Part shown: positions 1 to 7,757 of the stretch, in pieces
How positions within the stretch are numbered: position 1 is the first letter of the stretch
How the letters are laid out: every line of letters begins with the position of its first letter
Assembly: GCF_026626335.1 (NCBI RefSeq)
Contig: NZ_JAPNTZ010000018.1
Location: forward strand, 62,001-126,000
Reading direction: 5' to 3'
Source: Paractinoplanes pyxinae
Lineage (GTDB): Bacteria; Actinomycetota; Actinomycetes; Mycobacteriales; Micromonosporaceae
DNA length: 64,000 nucleotides
Program-made: the position numbers and the translations under genes
The notes under the pieces: model-generated
Told to the model about the DNA's origin: nothing
Databases searched by the model: none
The model's input: only the letters and a program-made list of their open reading frames with translations

Positions 1-708
1 GGGCCGCTTTTGCAACACGAACGCTAGGTCGTGCAACGGCAGACCAGTGCCGCGTGCCCTGCGTTATCCAACGGGCTCGATGAAGCAGCCGGCAAACGGG
101 TTGGCTGCCTCTCAACCATCTGGATGCGTTCCCGACCACACGGCGGGCTCAACCGAGCGTTGCTCATGAGCCATCCATTGCCTGGTCAAGCGGTAAACGG
201 ACACGAGAACGGGACACTACAACGGACACGGGTCCGGCATTCCTTCTGATCAGACGTCTAGAGATCGTGAACGAGTAGCGCCTTCGTCCTTGATTGCCGC
301 TTAGGGAACGCGTGTCCGGCCATGCACTTGGGCTCGCGCCATGGCGGCTCTAAGTCTATTGGAGTCTGTGATGAGGTTGGAGCTCCGTTGCCCCCTGACG
401 AGTCACCATGTCCTGGGCAGGCGACCGAGTGCTAGCTCTGGCCGACGCTTGGCGCGGATAACTTTCGGTGGCTGGTGGGAAATTCGGCGAAGCTCGTCAG
501 ATGGCGGGCGTCATCTTCCGACAACGGTCGCCAGCATTCGATCATCACTTGAGCCGCCGGTAAACCGGTTCTGCCGAGTACGGCGCCGTACTCGGCTACC
601 GGCCTTGCTCAGCGCGAACATCAGATCGCGAGTCAAGCGACTGAAAGCGCACTGTAGAACCGGTAACAAGTCACCAGCCAGCCTCATGGCTTTCTCGGCG
701 GTGGCTTC
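1..708. other. Gene-free leader region upstream of the first operon
   Basis: No reading frame here has convincing actinomycete codon bias or a recognisable product. The open frames are short, arginine/serine-rich and mutually overlapping. The region ends at the start of the first permease gene and probably carries the operon promoter. Its one clear structure is the palindrome at 573-596. Confidence 0.5.
573..596. promoter_or_regulatory. Perfect 24-bp palindrome, candidate operator
   Basis: The half-site GCCGAGTACGGC is followed directly by its exact reverse complement, with no spacer. A weaker outer pair, GCCGGTA (556-562) and TACCGGC (597-603), surrounds it. It lies about 112 bp upstream of the ATG at 709, where a dimeric repressor or activator could bind. 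The sequence shows the palindrome; its role as an operator is inference. An RNA hairpin is less likely because a loop-less palindrome folds poorly. Confidence 0.4.
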
Positions 709-2169
709 ATGAACCACGCTCCAACGCTCGCTCGCTATTCGATGACCGGCGGACTGCTGTTCATCGCGGCGGTGGTGGCCAGTTCGCCGTTGACCGTGCT
801 GGCCGGTGGTATCCCGACGACGTATGCCCGTACGGGCGTGGCCGGGGTGCCGTTGTCGTTCTTGCTGGTCATGGTTGTGCTTGGTGTCCTGATGGTCGCC
901 AAGATTTCCGTGGGCCGACACGTGCGGCATGGCGCCCCGTTCTACGCGCAGCTGGCGCACGTCAGCCCAGCTGCAGGTCTGGCAGCGGCCGGGGTGGCGT
1001 TCGTCGGCTACAACGCGCTGCAGATTTCGCTGTACCCGCTGCTCGGGGTGACGATGGCCGGGCTGGCCGGCACAGGGCCGTGGTGGGTGTGGGCTGGGGG
1101 TGCCTGGCTGGTGGTGCTTCTGCTGGGCCGCCATCCGGGTGCGGTGAACGCCCAGGTGCTAGGGGTGCTGCTGGCGCTGGAGATCGCGGTGATCGGGTTC
1201 TTCGTCCTGGCCGGGTTCTCCAGCCCCGCCGGCGGAGCAGTGTCTGCCGATGTGCTGATGCCGTCGAGCCTGTTCGTGCTGGGGGCGGCGGCACCAGTGC
1301 TGGTGTTCGCGATGGCGGCGTTCGCCGGGGTCGAGTCGGTGCTGGCCTACGGGGAGGAGGCAACCTCCGCACGGGCGGTCGCCGCGGCGCTGGCGGCGGC
1401 GGTCGGGGTGTGCGGGGTGCTGTACTGCGCGGCATCGTGGGCGTACGCCAGCTGGCTGGGCCTGGATCAGCTGCAGGCCGGCGCGGCCGATCCGGACCGT
1501 CAGCCGCTGGATCTTCTCGAGGCGATGTTCGGCAGCGGGATCACGGTGCTGGCAACAGCATTCCTGGTGACCAGCGTGCTGGCGGCGATGATCTCGTTCC
1601 ACGCGACGGTGGCCCGCTACGTGTTCGCCCTGGCCCGCGAGCAGGTGCTGCCCCGCTCGTGGGCGACGGTCAGCTCCGGCGCCGGGGGCGGCGCCCCGCT
1701 GGGCGGCAGCCGGGTGCAGGCGGTCACCGCCGCGGCGGTGCTGGCCGTGTTCGGTGTGGCCGGGGCTGACCCGATGACGGTGATCTTCCCGTGGCTGTCG
1801 GCGCTGGGGGCGTTGTGCGTGCTGCTATTGCTCACCGCGGCGGCCTGGTCGGCGCTGGTGTTCTTCGCGCGCGGCCACGGCCGGGCCGAGCCGCCGCTGG
1901 TGCGCCGGGTGTTCCCGCTGGCCGGCGGGGTGGCCGGGGTGTTCGCGCTGACGTTCATGGCTTCGAACTTGCGGCTGATCCTCGACGTGCCGACCGGGTC
2001 GGCCCGGCCGTGGCTGATCGCGGTGCCGATCGCCGCCGCCGTGCTGACCGGCTTGACCGGCGGGGCGTGGCTGCGACGGCACCACCCTGACACCTACACG
2101 CAGCTCGGGCGCGGGGTGCCGCAACCGGCCCGGGTGCTCGACCCCCAGCTCAACGACATCGAGGTGTGA
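709..2169 (+). CDS. APC-superfamily amino acid permease
   Basis: This is a 486-residue polytopic membrane protein of about 12 hydrophobic segments, the usual size for APC (amino acid-polyamine-organocation) transporters. The N-terminal stretch SMTGGLLFIAAVVASSPLTV (residues 11-30) resembles the unwound first helix of the family, and an FAGVESVLAYGEEA-like segment near residue 205 resembles the conserved helix-6 region. The protein probably imports or exchanges an amino acid or amine across the cytoplasmic membrane. It opens an operon that includes a PLP-dependent decarboxylase-like enzyme and ends with a second APC permease, so substrate/product exchange is a reasonable inference. The ATG at 709 begins the first hydrophobic region in frame. 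The stop lies 4 nt before the next start, implying cotranscription. Confidence 0.8.
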   Translation: MNHAPTLARYSMTGGLLFIAAVVASSPLTVLAGGIPTTYARTGVAGVPLSFLLVMVVLGVLMVAKISVGRHVRHGAPFYAQLAHVSPAAGLAAAGVAFVGYNALQISLYPLLGVTMAGLAGTGPWWVWAGGAWLVVLLLGRHPGAVNAQVLGVLLALEIAVIGFFVLAGFSSPAGGAVSADVLMPSSLFVLGAAAPVLVFAMAAFAGVESVLAYGEEATSARAVAAALAAAVGVCGVLYCAASWAYASWLGLDQLQAGAADPDRQPLDLLEAMFGSGITVLATAFLVTSVLAAMISFHATVARYVFALAREQVLPRSWATVSSGAGGGAPLGGSRVQAVTAAAVLAVFGVAGADPMTVIFPWLSALGALCVLLLLTAAAWSALVFFARGHGRAEPPLVRRVFPLAGGVAGVFALTFMASNLRLILDVPTGSARPWLIAVPIAAAVLTGLTGGAWLRRHHPDTYTQLGRGVPQPARVLDPQLNDIEV

Positions 2170-2173
2170 ACCG

Positions 2174-3022
2174 GTGACCTATCCCCCTGACCCGTACTCC
2201 GCCACCAGCGTGCCCGGCGGGCATCTGCTGCCCGGGGTGGTGGCGCAGCAGCAGCGCGACGCGCACGACGCGCTCGAGGACGACCAGTACAGCGTCCACG
2301 ACCAGCAGTGGCAGGTGTTCCACCGGCTGCGGCTGCTCAGCGTCAACCACGCGCAGAAGGGTTACCGGCTGCGCTACCGGACACCGCTGTCCGCGCACGC
2401 CCTGGCGTTCCTGTTCGTCCAGCCCGCCACGGCCGAGCGGGCCGGCGGGCGGCGCAGCGAGGTGGTCGCGGCAACCCGGCTGTGGCTGGCCGGGCCGGAG
2501 TCACGCCACGCCGGCCCGCTGCTGGCCGAACTGACCCGGCAGGCCCGCGAACGCGACCCGCGCAGCGTGTGGGATCTGCGCGAGCACCTGGCGAACCGCT
2601 GCGACACGGCGATGGGCGAGCACGCCGTCTACCTCGGGCTGGGCCTGTCGAGCCTGGACACGGCGGCCGGCAGGTTCGCCCAGGTGTGCCAGACGGCCAG
2701 CACCGAACTCGAGGTCGGCGGCAGCATCCTGTACGTGGCCACCGGCTCCGCCGAGCCAGAGGATCAGCAGATCATCGCGGCCGAACGGCACGGCGCCGGC
2801 ACCTTCAACGCCACCACCATCCACTCCTACCGGGCGCTGAGCCTGTACCGGCTGAGCGCGCCGTACCCGTTCGCCGAGGCCGGCCTGCACGCCCTGTACG
2901 GCGACCCGGTGCGCGGGCCACTGCTGGAAGGGATGCGGCTGCTGGACTTCACGCTGCGCCAAGCCGACGCCGAACGCCGGGCCATGCAGAACGGCCCGCG
3001 GGCGCGCCGGGGGCGGCCATGA
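2174..3022 (+). CDS. Unrecognised protein of the decarboxylase operon
   Basis: This 282-residue soluble protein has codon use like its neighbours (almost every third base G or C), so it is surely coding, but I do not recognise the family. It has no signal peptide or membrane segment. The N terminus (to about residue 30) is proline- and glutamine-rich. The middle and C-terminal parts look like an alpha/beta fold, with a hydrophobic strand SILYVATG near residue 190 and an arginine-rich tail. The start is GTG at 2174, 4 nt after the permease stop. Its stop overlaps the ATG of the next gene (ATGA at 3019-3022), so translation is coupled to the PLP enzyme. A substrate-binding or partner role for that enzyme is possible but unproven. 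Confidence 0.6.
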   Translation: MTYPPDPYSATSVPGGHLLPGVVAQQQRDAHDALEDDQYSVHDQQWQVFHRLRLLSVNHAQKGYRLRYRTPLSAHALAFLFVQPATAERAGGRRSEVVAATRLWLAGPESRHAGPLLAELTRQARERDPRSVWDLREHLANRCDTAMGEHAVYLGLGLSSLDTAAGRFAQVCQTASTELEVGGSILYVATGSAEPEDQQIIAAERHGAGTFNATTIHSYRALSLYRLSAPYPFAEAGLHALYGDPVRGPLLEGMRLLDFTLRQADAERRAMQNGPRARRGRP

Positions 3023-4239
3023 CCCTGTCCGAGGTGACCTTGCCGGCCAGTGACCCGGCGCCGCCGCTGACCACCCGGGCGGCGCAGCTGCAGGCCGTGC
3101 TGGCCGCCGACCGCCGTCACCATCTGGCCTTCCCCGGCGCCACCGACCTGACCTACCCGGACCTGGCCGCCGTGCTCAGCTCGCAGCTGCTCAACAACGT
3201 CGGTGACCCGTTCGAGCCCGGCCACGGCCGCAACCACACCAAGGACTACGAGATCGACGTGGTCCGCCGGCTGGGTGTCCTGTTCGGCGGCCACCGCGAG
3301 CAGGTGTGGGGGTATGTCGCGTCGGGGGCGACCGAAGGCACCGTCCACGCCGTTGACGAGGCCGCGACCGCCCTGCCCGGCCTGGTCGTGTACGCGTCCA
3401 CCGCCGCGCACTACTCGGTCGCCAAAGCCGCTCGCCTGGTGCGGGCCCCGCTGGTGGCGGTCCCGGCCGACGCTCACGGCCGGATGCGCCTGGACGCGCT
3501 GCGCATGCAGCTGATGCGGTTCCGCGACCGCCCGGCGGCGATCGTCGCCACGGTCGGCACCACCGAGACCGAGGCAGCCGACGACGTCGCCGGCATCGCC
3601 GGGCTGTGCGACCACCTGGGTGTCACCCGGCGCCGCATCCACGTCGACGCCGCCCTGGCCGGTGTCCCCCGCGCGCTGCTGCCCGCACACCAACAGCCGC
3701 CGTTCGGCTTCGCCGCGGGCGCCACCAGCGTCGTGGTCAGCGGCCACAAGTTCCTGTCCACGCTGATGCCGTGCGCGGTGCTGCTGTACCCGCGCCGCCC
3801 GGTCACCGCCGGGACGCCGGTGTCCTACATCGGGGCGGCCGACACCACCATCGCCGGTTCCCGCAACGGGCACACCCCGCTGCTGCTGTGGTGGTCACTG
3901 ACCACGGCCGGCGGGCTGGACAAGCACCGGGCCCGCGCCGACGCGGCCCGCCGGCTGGCCGCGGACACCTACGAACGGCTGCGCCGCATCGGCTGGCGTG
4001 CCCGCTGGCAGCCGCCCGCGTTCACCGTCACCCTGACCCAGCCGGCCGGGCGGCTGGCCCGGCCGTGGGTGCTCGGCGGCGACCAGCACACCGGCCGGAT
4101 CATCTGCATGCCCGGGCTCGAGGCGGCCTGGGTCGGCGAGTTCCTCGACGACCTGCGCGCCGCCGCGCTCGCCCGCACCGTGGTGCCGATGCCCCGGCCC
4201 GCCGGCAACACCAGCGGCGAACAGGGATGCCTGTCATGA
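3019..4239 (+). CDS. PLP-dependent group II decarboxylase, histidine-decarboxylase-like
   Basis: The 406-residue protein has the layout of fold-type I, group II PLP decarboxylases. A GATEGT segment (about 103-108) would hold the phosphate, H131 in AAHYS would stack on the PLP ring, D210 in HVDAAL would pair with the ring nitrogen, and K244 in SGHKF is the expected Schiff-base lysine. The short length and the H-V-D and SGHKF motifs are closest to bacterial PLP histidine decarboxylases, which convert histidine to histamine and CO2. The exact substrate is not provable here. The ATG at 3019 overlaps the previous stop by 4 nt; the open frame runs further upstream, but that part is a shadow of the preceding gene. 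Two APC permeases in the operon fit an amino acid/amine exchange or salvage route. Confidence 0.75.
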   Translation: MTLSEVTLPASDPAPPLTTRAAQLQAVLAADRRHHLAFPGATDLTYPDLAAVLSSQLLNNVGDPFEPGHGRNHTKDYEIDVVRRLGVLFGGHREQVWGYVASGATEGTVHAVDEAATALPGLVVYASTAAHYSVAKAARLVRAPLVAVPADAHGRMRLDALRMQLMRFRDRPAAIVATVGTTETEAADDVAGIAGLCDHLGVTRRRIHVDAALAGVPRALLPAHQQPPFGFAAGATSVVVSGHKFLSTLMPCAVLLYPRRPVTAGTPVSYIGAADTTIAGSRNGHTPLLLWWSLTTAGGLDKHRARADAARRLAADTYERLRRIGWRARWQPPAFTVTLTQPAGRLARPWVLGGDQHTGRIICMPGLEAAWVGEFLDDLRAAALARTVVPMPRPAGNTSGEQGCLS

Positions 4240-4505
4240 CCGTCGTCGCCCTGAGCTTGATCCACCGCAGATTCCCCGGGCCTGCCGCCGATGCCACGCG
4301 GCCGCAGCCGGGACGGGTCAGGATCCTTCTTGGTTCCCCAGCCGAGGGTCCTGACCGGCCGGGTACGCAGCATCGCGCGAGGGGTCGAAGCGCTGCGTAC
4401 CCGGCCCGCCCCGCTGCTGCGCGGTCGCGTGTCGCCCGCGACCGCGCAGCAGCACCCCGCACAGCAGCACCTCGTCCGGCATCACCCCAGGCAGGTGCGC
4501 GATGA
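4236..4505 (+). CDS. Doubtful 89-codon ORF over a structured intercistronic region
   Basis: This frame begins with an ATGA overlap at the end of the decarboxylase-like gene and ends with an ATGA overlap at the next gene, which would suit a coupled small gene. Against that, many codons end in A or T (CTT, GGT, GCA, GGA), quite unlike the nearly all-G/C third positions around it. The predicted peptide is a low-complexity Ala/Arg/Pro string. The DNA is dominated by three perfect or near-perfect hairpins. I think the open frame is fortuitous, or at most a translated leader, and that the RNA structure is what is selected. Confidence 0.25.
   Translation: MTVVALSLIHRRFPGPAADATRPQPGRVRILLGSPAEGPDRPGTQHRARGRSAAYPARPAAARSRVARDRAAAPRTAAPRPASPQAGAR
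4316..4453 (+). ncRNA. Three tandem hairpins between the decarboxylase-like and TPR genes
   Basis: Three inverted repeats sit almost end to end. Hairpin 1 has arms 4316-4326 and 4346-4356 (11 bp with one G-U pair, 19-nt loop). Hairpin 2 has arms 4357-4371 and 4392-4406 (15 bp perfect, 20-nt loop). Hairpin 3 has arms 4413-4429 and 4437-4453 (17 bp perfect, 7-nt loop). No T-run follows, so a classical terminator is not evident. In an otherwise fully coupled operon this could be an RNA-processing or stability element, an attenuator, or a ligand-sensing leader for the downstream genes. The structure is seen in the sequence; the role is inference. Confidence 0.55.
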
Positions 4506-5329
4506 GCACCCTGACCTGGCTGCACACGATGGCTCGCATGGCCCGGCCGGCGCCGCCGGCGTCCGGCGACCTCGCCCGGCCGGGCGGTGCGGGCGCCGCC
4601 TGGCCGCCGCTGGTGGCCGGACTCGACCCCATCACCGCGCCGGACGACCCGGAGACCATCGTGGCCGCCACCTTGACCGCACGCCGCAGCGACACCGACG
4701 CGGAAACCCGGCTGCTGTGGGGCCGCTACGCCTACCGGGCCGCCCAGCGGCTCTGGGGCGGCGCGTGTCCCGCGACCATCGGCATCGGCCGTGTCTACGA
4801 GCAGGTCCTGGCCGCCCAGGATTTGAGCTTCGACGCCGTGCGGGTGTGTGAGCAGCGGCTGGCCGCCTGCGAACCCGGCACCGACGTGGGCCGGGCCCTG
4901 ACCAGCGGGTGCGAACTCGCCGTCGCCCTGCACCGCGACGGGCAGTGCGAGCAAGCCGAGCAGCAGTCCCGGATCGGCCTGCGGCAGTGGCAGGCCAGCC
5001 CGCACGGCTACTACGGCCACGCCGCCGTCGTGCTGCTGACGGCCGCCGCCGTGCGGGCCGGCTGCGGGCAGCACCGCGCCGCCGCCCGGGTGCTGACCGA
5101 CGACGCCGCCCACCTGGCCGATCTCGACCCGGCCTGCCGGCATGCGGCCGCCGGCTGGCTGGCCACCGTCACCATCACTCACCCGCACCGCTGCGGCGCC
5201 ACACCGCCCGCTCCCCCGGCCTCCGGAACGCTCGAGCAGCAGCAGCGCCAGTGGCTAGCCACCCTGGAAACCCTCCCTGCCGCCGCCCGGCCGGGCGCAG
5301 CACACGCCGAGCCGAGGATGGCGTCATGA
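4502..5329 (+). CDS. TPR-like helical protein
   Basis: This 275-residue soluble, alanine- and leucine-rich protein is built of repeated helical pairs. Segments such as DVGRALTSGCELAVALHRDG and the following GQCEQAEQQ recall tetratricopeptide units in which an A/G-rich helix packs on an A/L-rich one. No catalytic motif is seen. Cysteines recur at intervals and some could be structural. Actinomycete TPR proteins commonly serve as interaction or counting modules. The gene follows the tandem hairpins and overlaps the next gene by ATGA at 5326-5329. The next gene has a similar helical composition, suggesting that the two arose by duplication or act as partners. Confidence 0.5.
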   Translation: MSTLTWLHTMARMARPAPPASGDLARPGGAGAAWPPLVAGLDPITAPDDPETIVAATLTARRSDTDAETRLLWGRYAYRAAQRLWGGACPATIGIGRVYEQVLAAQDLSFDAVRVCEQRLAACEPGTDVGRALTSGCELAVALHRDGQCEQAEQQSRIGLRQWQASPHGYYGHAAVVLLTAAAVRAGCGQHRAAARVLTDDAAHLADLDPACRHAAAGWLATVTITHPHRCGATPPAPPASGTLEQQQRQWLATLETLPAAARPGAAHAEPRMAS

Positions 5330-6027
5330 CCGGCCTGCCACCCGCGCCGCGCGGACCGGCCGACCCGCTCGAGCAGATCCGCCACACCATCCTGGCCGAC
5401 CCGCAGCACGCCGTGGCCTACCTGAACGCGCACGCCGGCACCCTGCCCTGGCCGGCCGCGGTCACCCACACCCTGCTCGCCGAAGCCCACCTGCTCGACG
5501 GCAACCCGGAACGGGCGCTGGGCCACGCCGTGCACGCCGCCAGCCTGCCCGGCACCGCACTCGCGCAAGCCCTACCGGCGTGCGCGGTGCTGGCCGACCT
5601 GAACTGCTGGACCGGGCAGGACGACGCCGCCGAGGTGTGCAGCATGTACCGCGACCTCGCCGGCGACGCCGACGACCCGGCCCGGCTGGTGTGTGCGCAG
5701 GCGTTGCACGCGGTCGCGGTCTTCCAGCATCAGGCATGCCTGCGCGGCCGCGCCGCCCTCGACGACCTCGTCCGCGCCGCACCCGCCGGCAGCGCCGTGC
5801 TGGTGATGCTGCGCCACGCCCAGACAGCGATGGCTGACAGCTGCCGCACCGGCACCGACCCGGCCGGACCTTCCGCGTGGACGCCGGTCCCCGGCGGTTA
5901 CCTGTGCCCCGCCGGCCAGCCGCAGCCGGACTACCTGACCAGCCGGCTCGGCCGGCACCACGCCACCCACATCTGCCGCGACGAGCGTCCCGGACCCCAC
6001 ACGGCACCGCGCGAGGTGCCGCGATGA
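5326..6027 (+). CDS. Second TPR-like helical protein
   Basis: This 233-residue protein starts at an ATG overlapping the previous stop. Residues 30-150 are alpha-helical and alanine-rich with TPR-like spacing (LLAEAHLLDGNPERALGHA). The last 60 residues are proline-rich with scattered cysteine and histidine, and look extended. It shows no enzyme motif, signal peptide or membrane segment. It ends in an ATGA overlap with a 39-codon ORF. Its function is unknown; from position it probably acts with the preceding TPR-like protein. Confidence 0.5.
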   Translation: MTGLPPAPRGPADPLEQIRHTILADPQHAVAYLNAHAGTLPWPAAVTHTLLAEAHLLDGNPERALGHAVHAASLPGTALAQALPACAVLADLNCWTGQDDAAEVCSMYRDLAGDADDPARLVCAQALHAVAVFQHQACLRGRAALDDLVRAAPAGSAVLVMLRHAQTAMADSCRTGTDPAGPSAWTPVPGGYLCPAGQPQPDYLTSRLGRHHATHICRDERPGPHTAPREVPR

Positions 6028-6143
6028 GCCAGGACTACAGCACCGCCACGCCACACCTGGCGCAGCGACGCGCCAGCCGACACCGCAGCACCGAACGTCG
6101 CCCACCGATCGGCCACCCGCACACCGGCCAGGTCCCGGCATGA
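6024..6143 (+). CDS. 39-residue basic mini-protein, probably translated
   Basis: The frame begins at an ATG overlapping the previous stop (6024-6027) and ends in another ATGA overlap (6140-6143) with the methyltransferase gene. Translation could therefore pass straight through. Third positions are mostly G/C. The peptide is Arg/His/Pro-rich and matches no family I know. It may act mainly as a coupling cistron, or be a real micro-protein. Confidence 0.35.
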   Translation: MSQDYSTATPHLAQRRASRHRSTERRPPIGHPHTGQVPA

Positions 6144-6946
6144 CCGATCACCCGCCGCTGGACCCCACCGAGCCGAACCCGGCGCGCCGCTACGCCTACT
6201 GGCTCGGCGGCAAAGACCACTTCGCCGCCGACCGCGCCTCCGGCGACCTGATCGCCGAAACGCTCCCCACCATCCGGTACGCCGCCATCGCCAACCGGGA
6301 GTTCCTGCGCCGCGCCACCACCTTCCTGGCCAGCCAGCAGGGCATCACCCAATTCCTCGACATCGGTTGCGGACTGCCCACCGACGAGAACACCCACCAG
6401 ATCGCGCAACGTTTCACTCCCGGCGCCCGGACCGTGTACGTCGACAACGACCCGCTGGTCGCCGTGCACGGCCGCGCCCTGCTCGAACGACCCCACCCGA
6501 GCGCCATCACCACCTTCGTCGAAGCCGACCTGCGCCAGCCGGCAGCCATCCTCGACAACAAGCGGCTGCAAGCAACCTTCAACCTGCAGGAACCGGTCGG
6601 GCTGCTCCTGGTCGCCGTGCTGCACTTCCTCGACGACAACGACCACCCGCACGCGCTCGTCCGGCAGCTACTCGACGCGCTCGCACCCGGATCATGGCTG
6701 GTCATCTCCCACGGCAGCCAGGACCTGCTCGTCCCCAAGGTCGCCGCAGCCGCCGCCGGCGTCATCGCCAAATCCGGTGTGCCGACCACCCTGCGCAGCC
6801 GCGACGAGATCGGCGACTTCTTCACCGGCCTCGAACTTGCCCCTCCGGGCCTGGTCCCCGTCCAGCGCTGGCGTGCCCGCACCCGCGGCGACATCGCCCC
6901 CGACACCGCCGTCGGCATCTACGGCGGCGCCGCCCGCAAACCCTGA
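6140..6946 (+). CDS. SAM-dependent methyltransferase, DUF574/Methyltransf_19 type
   Basis: The 268-residue protein opens with the signature of this actinobacterial family: PNPARRYAYWLGGKDHFAAD near residues 13-32, where the invariant N/D-Y-LGG-K-H/N pattern is clear. A SAM-binding motif, FLDIGCGLPTDEN, follows near residue 73, and VYVDNDPLV near 100 is the motif II acidic strand. Members are Rossmann-fold methyltransferases very abundant in actinomycetes; few have known substrates. It is the eighth cistron of the permease/decarboxylase operon and could methylate the amine made there, but that is inference. Confidence 0.85.
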   Translation: MTDHPPLDPTEPNPARRYAYWLGGKDHFAADRASGDLIAETLPTIRYAAIANREFLRRATTFLASQQGITQFLDIGCGLPTDENTHQIAQRFTPGARTVYVDNDPLVAVHGRALLERPHPSAITTFVEADLRQPAAILDNKRLQATFNLQEPVGLLLVAVLHFLDDNDHPHALVRQLLDALAPGSWLVISHGSQDLLVPKVAAAAAGVIAKSGVPTTLRSRDEIGDFFTGLELAPPGLVPVQRWRARTRGDIAPDTAVGIYGGAARKP

Positions 6947-7001
6947 ACCGGCCGAACCGGCCACACCCCCAGCCCGCAGCACCGAAGGACCGGACACCAT
7001 C

Positions 7002-7673
7002 GTGAACGACACCACGCCCTACCCCCGCTGGCTCGCCGACGACGCCGTCTGGGCCAGCCAGGACCCGTGGACCGGGCGCCTGCTGACCTCCCCGCGCGCC
7101 GCCGGCATCGTCGTGGCCGCCGCCGCACTCGGCGACCTCACCCACGCCCGCGCCCTCCAGCCGTCCGCCGGCCACATCACCGTCACGCGCCGCGCCCCGG
7201 CCCGATTCGGCAACGTGGCAACAACGCCGCAGCCACCCGTCGATGCGCTGGGCACCCGCATCCTGCACCAGATCCGGCACGAACCAGATCTGAGCACCCA
7301 CGAGGTCATCGACGGGCTGGCCGTCGACATCCGGCGCCGCGTCACCGCCCGCATGATCCGCGCCGGCACCGCCCGCCCACGGCGGCGACGGCTGCTGTGG
7401 GCACGGCAGATCACCGCCATCGCCGCCGACCCCGACCGGACGATCACCATCGCACCCGTCGCCGCCCTCTACAGCGGACGGCCACCAGAGGCCCGCGACC
7501 GTTTCCTACTGCACCTGATCAACGCCAGCAGCCTCGGCACCATCGCCCTCGGCCACCTGCGCCAAACCACCATCACCCGGGCCATCGGCCCCGCCGCCGG
7601 CGTCGGACCGGCCTACCAGCCACTACTCGAGGCCGCCACCGACCTGCTGCACGACCTGGCCCTGGCCCGCTGA
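7002..7673 (+). CDS. GPP34 (Golgi phosphoprotein 3)-like protein
   Basis: This 223-residue, mainly helical protein has the start-of-domain pattern of bacterial GPP34 proteins (DPWTGRLLTSPRAAGIVVAA, residues 25-44), a central DLSTHEVIDGLA segment and a basic patch RPRRRRLLW near residue 125. Eukaryotic relatives bind phosphatidylinositol-4-phosphate; actinobacterial ones are common and mostly uncharacterised, with proposed lipid- or membrane-associated roles. I chose GTG at 7002, preceded by GAAGGA, because the longer frame upstream is a shadow of the methyltransferase gene. The gap to the methyltransferase is 55 nt. Confidence 0.6.
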   Translation: MNDTTPYPRWLADDAVWASQDPWTGRLLTSPRAAGIVVAAAALGDLTHARALQPSAGHITVTRRAPARFGNVATTPQPPVDALGTRILHQIRHEPDLSTHEVIDGLAVDIRRRVTARMIRAGTARPRRRRLLWARQITAIAADPDRTITIAPVAALYSGRPPEARDRFLLHLINASSLGTIALGHLRQTTITRAIGPAAGVGPAYQPLLEAATDLLHDLALAR

Positions 7674-7757
7674 CCACACCGCTACCCCGCCCGGGACCCA
7701 ACCGTCGCGCCCGCGGCGCACCCACCCCTGCCCCCGAAACGGAAACCCACCCCCGCC

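Noticed and set aside
2308..3018. Long N-terminal extension of the decarboxylase-like frame
   Set aside because: It overlaps the preceding gene, reads as Arg/Ala/Pro strings, and the ATG at 3019 gives the natural family length and a stop-start overlap.
4316..4453. Tandem repeats as a CRISPR array or a classical terminator
   Set aside because: The three stems differ in sequence, there are no equal spacers, and no T-run follows.
4100..5188. 362-codon minus-strand ORF
   Set aside because: Gly/Ala/Arg shadow of the TPR-like gene with no motif; wrong codon bias for coding on that strand.
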